From the NCBI GenBank assembly GCA_023229725.1, contig JALNYR010000028.1, positions 1 to 21,315 on the forward strand: 21,315 nt of DNA, given 5' to 3'. Each line of letters opens with the position of its first letter. Position 1 is the stretch's first letter. The notes beneath the pieces were generated by a model. That model saw only the letters and a list, made by a program, of their open reading frames with translations. It made no database searches and was not told the DNA's origin. Below are positions 1-5,691 of the stretch, piece after piece. Origin of the DNA: Dehalococcoidia bacterium. Lineage in GTDB: Bacteria > Chloroflexota > Dehalococcoidia > GIF9 > AB-539-J10. Made by a program: the position numbers and the translations under genes.

Positions 1-799
1 GGCCAAAGATGTAGCCGCCAAGAACCCAAATAAATCGATCGTCGATTACGGCGATCGCCATCCAAGCAGTAGCGTTCGGCATGGAAGGCAATGTCGTCCA
101 CGTGCCAGTCACCGTGTCCAGTTTTTCTACTACTGATAGGAAGTCGTAATCGTTGCCGAGTCCACCGACGGCATAAATGCGGTGACCGATCGTCACGACT
201 CCCATGTCAGACCTCGCGGTCGGCATGGGTGCCATGTCCACCCATTCGTGCATGTTGGCCGGGAGCGTTTCGCACGCGCAGAAGGTCACGCGACCATCAG
301 ATCCGCCAAAGACGTATATTCTGTCGCCAACTCTAGCGACCCCCGCGAGCTTGTACACCACAGGCGCCTGATGCATGAGTGGCAATACCTCCCACCCACC
401 CCTAACGGGATCGAATACATAACCGCTACGCCCCGCGTAGATCGTCTTGCCACCAAAGATGAAAATGCGGCCATCATCCATGCGAGCGGCACCGTAACAA
501 AACGGATCCGCGGGCATTTCGGGTCCGCTGGTCCATGCGTTCTCACCGACTGAAAGCATGTAGAGTGTTTTCGGCGGTGTAACAAGCAGGTCACCTCCAC
601 TGCAGACCATGATGTGTTCAGTCGCGTTGCGGCAGTGCGCTGCGATGTCCATGAGCAGGAACGTGTTGGCTGCAAATTCCCCCGCGGGGCTCTCCCGGCC
701 GAGCCGCGGAATCGCCGCTGTCGCCAACGTTGCCACGGCCCGCTTCACGAGGCCTCCCGTTCCGGGGATCAGTTGCGTCTTCCACTTCTTCGCATCCAT
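1..799 (-). CDS. Kelch-repeat protein, partial (3' end outside window)
   Basis: Open for 266 codons on the minus strand from ATG at 797-799 to the window edge, without a stop. The protein starts MDAKKWKTQLIPGTGG and carries typical kelch strands (IFIFGGK, IYVFGGSD, IYAVGGLG, IWVLGGY), each preceded by a short W-x-x-x-P-x-M element such as WTTLPSMP. It should fold as a beta-propeller; viral kelch proteins are commonly protein-interaction or substrate-adaptor modules, but no BTB or F-box is visible here. It is a clear paralog of the next gene, with N-terminal regions nearly identical over about 50 residues (FLLMDIAAHCRNATEH in both), so this is a tandem duplication. The ATG at 799 matches the only ATG available to the paralog and no upstream in-frame ATG lies close by. 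Family is certain; role is unknown. Confidence 0.85.
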   Translation of the reverse strand, partial: MDAKKWKTQLIPGTGGLVKRAVATLATAAIPRLGRESPAGEFAANTFLLMDIAAHCRNATEHIMVCSGGDLLVTPPKTLYMLSVGENAWTSGPEMPADPFCYGAARMDDGRIFIFGGKTIYAGRSGYVFDPVRGGWEVLPLMHQAPVVYKLAGVARVGDRIYVFGGSDGRVTFCACETLPANMHEWVDMAPMPTARSDMGVVTIGHRIYAVGGLGNDYDFLSVVEKLDTVTGTWTTLPSMPNATAWMAIAVIDDRFIWVLGGYIFG

Positions 800-956
800 G
801 TCGTCTATTATTTCACGCGACGCACGGGGAATGTGTGGGAAGCCCAATTGGACCGGGCAGGAATCCCGGTCGTCATGTACTGGCATGGTCCATCAGCAGC
901 GACGTCGGTCATGCTGTGGCTGAAGACGGGAACGCACGCAAAACCTTTTAAAAAAT

Positions 957-1036
957 GACACCCCCTCCACACGTTTCCTAAAAACTTTGGCTGTCCAGTG
1001 ATGTCTGTTTCGCGTTGATATGTTGGGGGGGGTGTC
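957..1036 (-). terminator. Inverted repeat downstream of the second kelch gene
   Basis: Arms at 957-971 (GACACCCCCTCCACA) and 1021-1036 (TGTT, eight G, TGTC) are complementary apart from two or three positions, with about 49 bases between them. It sits just past the stop of the kelch gene that ends at 1051. Giant viruses often end transcripts at hairpins, so a transcript 3'-end signal is plausible, but the long loop and the homopolymer G/C runs make this tentative. Nothing else is recognised between 800 and 1050. Confidence 0.35.
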
Positions 1037-1050
1037 TTTCCTGGGCTCGC

Positions 1051-2088
1051 TCAGTATCCGATGACGGCGGCCGCATAGTCTGGGCAATTCGGACAATCCG
1101 GGCCAGGTAGCCAGGTCAGTGTGTCAGTGTTCAGAATCTCGTTCTGATAGGTACGTCCACGGCGGCCGTACCCACCGATGACGTAGATCATGCTGCCAAC
1201 GGCAACTGCAGATGCACCGACCCGCGGGGCTGGATTGATCTTGGGCTCTAGCCACATATTGCGCATGGTGTCGAATATCTCGATCAGCGCATTCAGGTCC
1301 TCGGGACCAAGGCCGCCAAGAACCCAAATAAACCGGTCGTAGATTACCGCGACTGCCATGCGAGTGACCGCGATCGGCATTGGAGGCAATGCCGTCCACG
1401 TGCCGGTCGCCGTGTCTAGTTTTTCCACCGTTGGCAGGGGAGTATCTTCGTTGGTGGATCCGCCGATGGTATAGATACAGTGACCGATCGTCGCGACTCC
1501 CATGCCATACTTCGCAGTCGGCATGGGCAACGTGACCGTCCATTCGAGCGTATCGACTGCAAGTGCTTCGCACGCACTGAGGGGCGCGAGGCCATCGGCT
1601 CCGCCAATAACGAAGATCCTGCCGTTGAGTCCGGCGACTCCCGCGCGCCTGCGTGCCTGGTGCATGTGCGGTGTTTCCGTCCATCTGTTCCCAACGGGAT
1701 CGAATACGCAACCGCCGTACTGCGGACCGGGCATGGTCGCGCCAAAAACGAAAATTCGACCATCGTCTGCACGAGCACCACCGTAACAGCTACGACCCAC
1801 GAGCATGTCGGGTCCGCGGGTCCATGTATTCCTATCGGCTGAAAACGTATAGAAACCTTTCGTCCATGCGTAGGATGGGCCGTAACCACCGCAGACCACA
1901 ATGTGTTCGGTCGCATTGCGGCAGTGCGCTGCGATGTCCATGAGCAGGAATGTGTTGGCCGCAAATTCCTCCACGGGGCTCTCCCTGCCGAGCCGCGGGA
2001 TCGCCGCTGTCGCCAACGTCGCCACGGCCCGCTTCACGAGGCCTCCCGTTCCGGGGATCAGTTGCGTCTTCCGCTTCTTCGCGTCCAT
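1051..2088 (-). CDS. Kelch-repeat protein
   Basis: 345 residues from the ATG at 2086-2088 (MDAKKRKTQLIPGTGG). The frame stays open to 2127, but the only upstream start there is TTG, and the paralog at 1-799 starts at the equivalent ATG. At least five kelch strands are visible (IFVFGAT, IFVIGGAD, IYTIGGS, IWVLGGLG, IYVIGGYG), enough for a beta-propeller occupying residues ~45-345. No other domain is seen. The N-terminus is basic. It is a tandem paralog of the gene at 1-799, on the same strand, with a 251-base spacer. It shares the AT-rich region 2089-2262 with the divergent gene starting at 2263. Protein binding is inferred from the family; the partner is unknown. Confidence 0.9.
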   Translation of the reverse strand: MDAKKRKTQLIPGTGGLVKRAVATLATAAIPRLGRESPVEEFAANTFLLMDIAAHCRNATEHIVVCGGYGPSYAWTKGFYTFSADRNTWTRGPDMLVGRSCYGGARADDGRIFVFGATMPGPQYGGCVFDPVGNRWTETPHMHQARRRAGVAGLNGRIFVIGGADGLAPLSACEALAVDTLEWTVTLPMPTAKYGMGVATIGHCIYTIGGSTNEDTPLPTVEKLDTATGTWTALPPMPIAVTRMAVAVIYDRFIWVLGGLGPEDLNALIEIFDTMRNMWLEPKINPAPRVGASAVAVGSMIYVIGGYGRRGRTYQNEILNTDTLTWLPGPDCPNCPDYAAAVIGY

Positions 2089-2127
2089 GCCGTCTATCGT
2101 TTCTCGTGACTTATGCTGCCTGGTCAA

Positions 2128-2262
2128 AAAAATTAAATCGGGTATAGATTTAAAAAATCTAGATTTTTAAAAAATCGGCGGTTTTTTAAAAATCTAGATT
2201 TTTTGTGGACATAAAAAATCGGAATTTTCAGTCGAGTGTATTTTTTAATAAAAAGGAGAGAG
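2128..2262. promoter_or_regulatory. Divergent AT-rich promoter region
   Basis: This strongly AT-rich stretch in a GC-rich genome separates two divergent genes (kelch, minus; RarA-like, plus). It contains several TTTAAA-centred runs, two TCTAGA palindromes and, at 2173-2194, a 22-base element ending TTTTTTAAAAATC. That element resembles two elements at 14843-14864 and 14880-14901. Recurrence of the core in three divergent spacers supports a promoter role. The assignment is inferred from position and recurrence, with no expression data. Confidence 0.6.
2152..2204. repeat. Perfect 23-bp inverted repeat with 7-base spacer
   Basis: The arm 2152-2174 is the exact reverse complement of the arm 2182-2204; the spacer 2175-2181 is TCGGCGG. 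Each arm has a nested palindrome around TCTAGA (A5-TCTAGA-T5). It could extrude as a cruciform, bind a dimeric regulator on each arm, or act as paired promoter elements for the two divergent genes. Confidence 0.85.
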
Positions 2263-3297
2263 ATGACCGAAACGCACAACCCATCGGTCACAATGGTGAC
2301 GGCGGATCTGGCATTCCCCGCGGAGGACCTGGAGAAGACCTACTACAGGATTGGAATCAAGGGAGCGTCGATGGCCGTTGCCAAATCGGCTTTGCAGAAA
2401 GCGATCCGCCGCGGGGACGCTGCGGTAGCCACCTACTGGGCAGCCATCCTGCTGGGGTCGCACAAGATCGCCAACCTCTTCAACAGGCTGCTCACTATAG
2501 CATCCGAGGACATTGGGCCAGCGGACGATTCTGCGCTGCGGGCGGTCCTCGACGGCTATCAGTGGTACGCGGGCCTACGCCAGAGCACCTACGGCGGCCG
2601 TGGAGAGTGGAAACGTATGCGTAACATTGCCGGCATACGCTCAACGGTGGATGGGCTCGTGCGGATGCTGTGCGCAGCTCCTAAGAGCAGGGCGTGCGAC
2701 CATGGCTGCATAGGCATCGTGGGCCCCATATTCGACGGCACCGAGCCCTTACTGCACGACGATTGGCCCGTTGTAATGGCAAGGGGCGTGGCGATTCGCG
2801 ATCCGGTTCTCGCGCTGGAGAGTCTGGCCAAGGCTCTCAAGACAGATCGCGCGTATCTGGAAAGCGTCCTGAGTTATCTGGACAGAAAGGGGTGCGGAAC
2901 GGCTGTGGCGTCGGCAAAGGCGATCATGTCCACGAAGGACCGCAAGGCCAGGCCCCCGTTTATGCCGCTCGTCCACGGACTGTTCACTGCCATGCACATG
3001 GGAAGTGACCACGGTGCAGCACCCATTCACGATTCCGCCGCCGTCGACACGCTCTACAGGCGCCTGCTGGGCGTGGAACTGCTACACACACCCCCGGGGT
3101 ATGCCATCGACATGCACGTGCTTGGGGTGAGCAGGGGGTCCGTCCGCTCGTTCATCGAGGCCGAGCACGCAGCGCTCGTCCCACGTGTGGATCCGGCCAC
3201 TGTCGGATTCCCCGAGACTGACCTATACGACAAAGCTAGGCTGGTGGGTGCAGCAGTCAGGGAGAAGTCCAAACTCGAGGCCAGGAAACGCCAATGA
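2263..3297 (+). CDS. Protein with RarA/MgsA C-terminal-like (clamp-loader type) domain
   Basis: 344 residues from the ATG at 2263; the frame extends to a GTG at 2236, but the ATG sits right after the AT-rich leader and is preferred. Residues ~36-105 (KSALQKAIRRGD...TYWAAILL...NRLLTIASEDIGPAD) match the helical C-terminal region of RarA/MgsA/WRNIP1 AAA+ proteins, whose hallmark is a K-S-x-R/Q-G-D...ALYW...R-L-x-x-x-A-S-E-D-I-G-x-A-D pattern. No Walker A or B motif is present, so the AAA+ ATPase part is absent. Residues 110-344 show no recognised domain. In the full-length family this domain helps tetramerise and act at stalled replication forks. A link to DNA replication or repair is inferred only from that. 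The next plus-strand bases run into the stray transposon end at 3373. Confidence 0.55.
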   Translation: MTETHNPSVTMVTADLAFPAEDLEKTYYRIGIKGASMAVAKSALQKAIRRGDAAVATYWAAILLGSHKIANLFNRLLTIASEDIGPADDSALRAVLDGYQWYAGLRQSTYGGRGEWKRMRNIAGIRSTVDGLVRMLCAAPKSRACDHGCIGIVGPIFDGTEPLLHDDWPVVMARGVAIRDPVLALESLAKALKTDRAYLESVLSYLDRKGCGTAVASAKAIMSTKDRKARPPFMPLVHGLFTAMHMGSDHGAAPIHDSAAVDTLYRRLLGVELLHTPPGYAIDMHVLGVSRGSVRSFIEAEHAALVPRVDPATVGFPETDLYDKARLVGAAVREKSKLEARKRQ

Positions 3298-3372
3298 CCA
3301 AGTCTGTTTTTGATCGCTGTCTTGTGACGACAATGCGGGGGGGGGTCAAGTTTCTAAGGAAAGGGGGGAATT

Positions 3373-3506
3373 ATCGCTATATTTTGAAACTTCGGGACTT
3401 CACAAAATCAGTGTTTCATGAAAATCCTGGAGGACAGTTCCGATACCAAGGGCCAGTGAAAGCCCGTGGCTAGCCTATAGCTGGCAACGCCGGAGCCCGT
3501 CTGCGG
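3373..3506 (-). repeat. Stray copy of IS607-type right end (copy 1)
   Basis: 134 bases nearly identical to 10852-10987 in inverted orientation. Differences outside the central hairpin are two inserted bases and about five substitutions. Copy 2 follows directly after tnpB, so this copy is best read as a right-end remnant or non-autonomous derivative of the same element, in minus orientation. It holds a hairpin at 3446-3469 whose stem is kept by changes on both sides relative to copy 2 (G3450-C3465 here, A-U there). It encodes the last ten codons and stop of the F-box gene. No tnpA or tnpB coding sequence is left beside it. A run of nine G lies at 3337-3345 just outside. Confidence 0.85.
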
Positions 3507-5208
3507 TTACCACGTCACTGGCTACGAGCAAGGATCCTGCCCGGTTGCCGGGAAACGGCAGCTGGGTCAACGGGGACCACATTTCCGCTCGCGTGATGAC
3601 GATGCGTCCTAGATGCGGGTTTTGATCGGCCAGTGCCGCCACAAACTCGGGGGTGACGGTTTCGACTGCCACGCTGATTCTGACGTCGCGCACAGTGGGG
3701 GCCAGCGCACGCAACACCGTCGCGACGGCCGTCTCTGCCGGAGCCGAGTGGATGTGCACCCGGCGTGGCTGGCCAACGAACGACCGAGAAACGTCCACGG
3801 CGGCTTCAAGCCGATGGGGCCAGTGAAAGGAGAGTTTGTCGATGCGGGGACAGGCGGCCAGCACGCCGACGATGTCACGATAGCAAGGCGGGCCACGCAG
3901 CACGACCGTGCGCAAACTCGCGGGCAGGTATTTGGTGCCCATGAAGTATGTCGTGATTTTCACGAGATGCGCGCAACGGGGTGCACTGAGCAGCGGACTC
4001 AATTCGGAGAGCGGCGTCAATGTATGGAGCTCGCGCAACGGCGCGGCGTCTGCGGCCGAGCCGAATTTGCGGTATTCGTCTGCTTCATCACCCGTGATCG
4101 ATTCCGGGCCCATGAGGTGCAACGACTCGAGGCCGGTCCACTGGGCCAGCCGGCGAAGTTCCCTGACGGAGACCCACACGTTCAGAGTTTTCATGGTTGG
4201 CCGAACGGGACCTGCCGCGATGACCTGGCCGAGATAATCGGAGGGCCCGGACACAGTCCAGAGCGTTAGTTCGCGGAGATTCGGCGCGGCGCCGAGCAGC
4301 ATTCCGATCAAGCGCTCGGCGCGATCGGGCCTCCATACATACATACGCAATACCCGAAGCTCGGGCAGCTCCACTACGCCACTAAAGACCACGTCCGATA
4401 CATTCAATTCCCGCACGGATTTCCAGGCGCCCGGCCCGAGAATCCACGGCACGCCGGGCGTCGATAGCACCAGCTTGCGGATATTTCGGCGTCCCGGCGC
4501 CGAAATCGTTTGCAGTGTGCCCGACATGGTCATCACCGAGATGCTCAGCACCTCGATTCCCGGTAGGTCCGTTTCGTCCGCCAGCACGGCTAGCGCCGCT
4601 CTCACGCCGTCCGCAGGCGTGAGTAGGAGCAGGTGATCGATGCGAGACCGCGTGACCGCCGGGTCCGTGGGCTGGATGTAGCGACCGCATGCCACGTGGC
4701 CGATTTCGCATGGACCTCGATTTATGGCGAAGGGCACCAGGTTCGTCGCGGTGTCGGAGAGGACGAATGTACGCAGGTTGGCGCCCGCGGTCAGTGCGAG
4801 CGCCAGCGCCGGCCCGGCGGGCACGAGACCTCCCACCGAACTCGCAGATGTGGCAACGGCTCCACCCAGCAATCCGATGAAAGATCGCACGGTGGTCACC
4901 ACCATGCACCGGTCGGCACGCCGCTTTCCGGTTAGGTGGGCTTCGAGGTATTCCGACACCAGGTAGCCAGAATCCGCGCGCGACCACACCTCCGCGCAGA
5001 CGCGGAGAGACCGCATTATGCCATACATGCGCCGGCATGTGTGTGCCAGTGCCACCAGCGTCCGCAGCGTCCACCAGTATATCGGGCCGGGGCCGGCCAG
5101 ACACAGTATGATCTCGCATATCACGGCGTCGTCGACGCGGTCAAACTCGCTGTTCACGGTGCCGCGGAACGCGGGGGCCGGTCGCGGGGGCTCGATGCTG
5201 TTTCCCAT
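3475..5208 (-). CDS. F-box-like protein with possible N-myristoylation signal
   Basis: 577 residues from the ATG at 5206-5208, which follows an AT-rich leader; the frame extends to 5301 but the leader and the MGNS start favour 5208. Residues ~24-68 (DRVDDAVICEIILCLAG...LVALAHTCRRMYGIM) fit an F-box, the short helical motif that docks on SKP1 of SCF ubiquitin ligases. The rest is rich in leucine and strand-helix alternation (LRVLRMYVW, LRELTLWTV, LESLHLMG), resembling degenerate leucine-rich repeats that would bind substrates. MGNSIEPP fits an N-myristoyl transferase site. The last residues (ADGLRRCQL) and the stop lie in the transposon-derived repeat at 3373-3506, so the original C-terminus was probably replaced. 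The F-box call is moderately sure; the targets are unknown. Confidence 0.6.
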   Translation of the reverse strand: MGNSIEPPRPAPAFRGTVNSEFDRVDDAVICEIILCLAGPGPIYWWTLRTLVALAHTCRRMYGIMRSLRVCAEVWSRADSGYLVSEYLEAHLTGKRRADRCMVVTTVRSFIGLLGGAVATSASSVGGLVPAGPALALALTAGANLRTFVLSDTATNLVPFAINRGPCEIGHVACGRYIQPTDPAVTRSRIDHLLLLTPADGVRAALAVLADETDLPGIEVLSISVMTMSGTLQTISAPGRRNIRKLVLSTPGVPWILGPGAWKSVRELNVSDVVFSGVVELPELRVLRMYVWRPDRAERLIGMLLGAAPNLRELTLWTVSGPSDYLGQVIAAGPVRPTMKTLNVWVSVRELRRLAQWTGLESLHLMGPESITGDEADEYRKFGSAADAAPLRELHTLTPLSELSPLLSAPRCAHLVKITTYFMGTKYLPASLRTVVLRGPPCYRDIVGVLAACPRIDKLSFHWPHRLEAAVDVSRSFVGQPRRVHIHSAPAETAVATVLRALAPTVRDVRISVAVETVTPEFVAALADQNPHLGRIVITRAEMWSPLTQLPFPGNRAGSLLVASDVVTADGLRRCQL

Positions 5209-5481
5209 CGGGGTTGGATTTTTTAATAATTTATTTTCCCCTCCTTCCCTTCCGTCCCAGGAATCGCATAAATCGGCATTAAAGTAATGGGCATTACGCA
5301 AAAAAGATCCGAAAACCGGCGGCTTGGCCAGGTTTACGCCATTCGAGGTATTATTTTAAAGCGATTTGGAAATTTACGATTGACCGCGCCGACCGAATTC
5401 ATGCACGTTGTGATCACGTATCACACACTGGTGGATACGACCTGAATCAGCCACGTACGCTTTCATTAGTATCGTTTCCAT

Positions 5482-5488
5482 AAAAAAA
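5482..5488 (-). terminator. Pol III T-run terminator of tRNA-Tyr
   Basis: Seven T on the minus strand, one base-step after the discriminator base of the tRNA. A run of four or more T is the RNA polymerase III stop signal in eukaryotes. This fits transcription of the tRNA by host Pol III. Confidence 0.8.
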
Positions 5489-5575
5489 TCCGAGTTAGCG
5501 GATTTGAACCACTGACCTAAGGATTACCAACTGGAATGCTACAGTCCTCCGCTCTACCATCTGAGCTAAACCCGG
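5489..5575 (-). tRNA. tRNA-Tyr (anticodon GUA) with 14-base intron
   Basis: The 87-base gene folds as a complete cloverleaf of 73 bases after removal of the intron at 5525-5538. The acceptor stem is CCGGGTT/AACTCGG with discriminator A. The D arm starts GCTCAGATGG, the anticodon stem is GAGGA/TCCTT, the anticodon GTA is at 5540-5542, and the T arm is AGTGG-TTCAAAT-CCGCT. The intron lies one base 3' of the anticodon, the canonical eukaryotic position and usual for nuclear tRNA-Tyr. C1-G72 is the eukaryote/archaeal tyrosine identity pair and matches the type of TyrRS encoded upstream. Box A (TAGCTCAGATGG) and box B (GGTTCAAATCC) are intact, CCA is not encoded, and a T7 run follows. The gene is on the same strand as the TyrRS fusion, 116 bases downstream. 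Splicing would need host tRNA endonuclease and ligase. Confidence 0.95.
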
Positions 5576-5691
5576 TACTCTCAACTGAACGCCATTTTCT
5601 CTTTCCCAGCCATTTGTTTTGCCATCGATGTTGCACCGGTGGTTGATCAGTTATGGGTCAGTTGTGTGTGTACCCCCGTCCCACAGTGTTT

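Noticed and set aside
3337..3345. G-quadruplex at the G-run
   Set aside because: A single uninterrupted run of nine G between convergent genes; there are no four separate G-tracts close by on which to base a quadruplex claim.
5410..5424. Short palindrome GTGAT-CACGT-ATCAC downstream of the tRNA
   Set aside because: Five-base arms are expected by chance and nothing nearby gives it a role.
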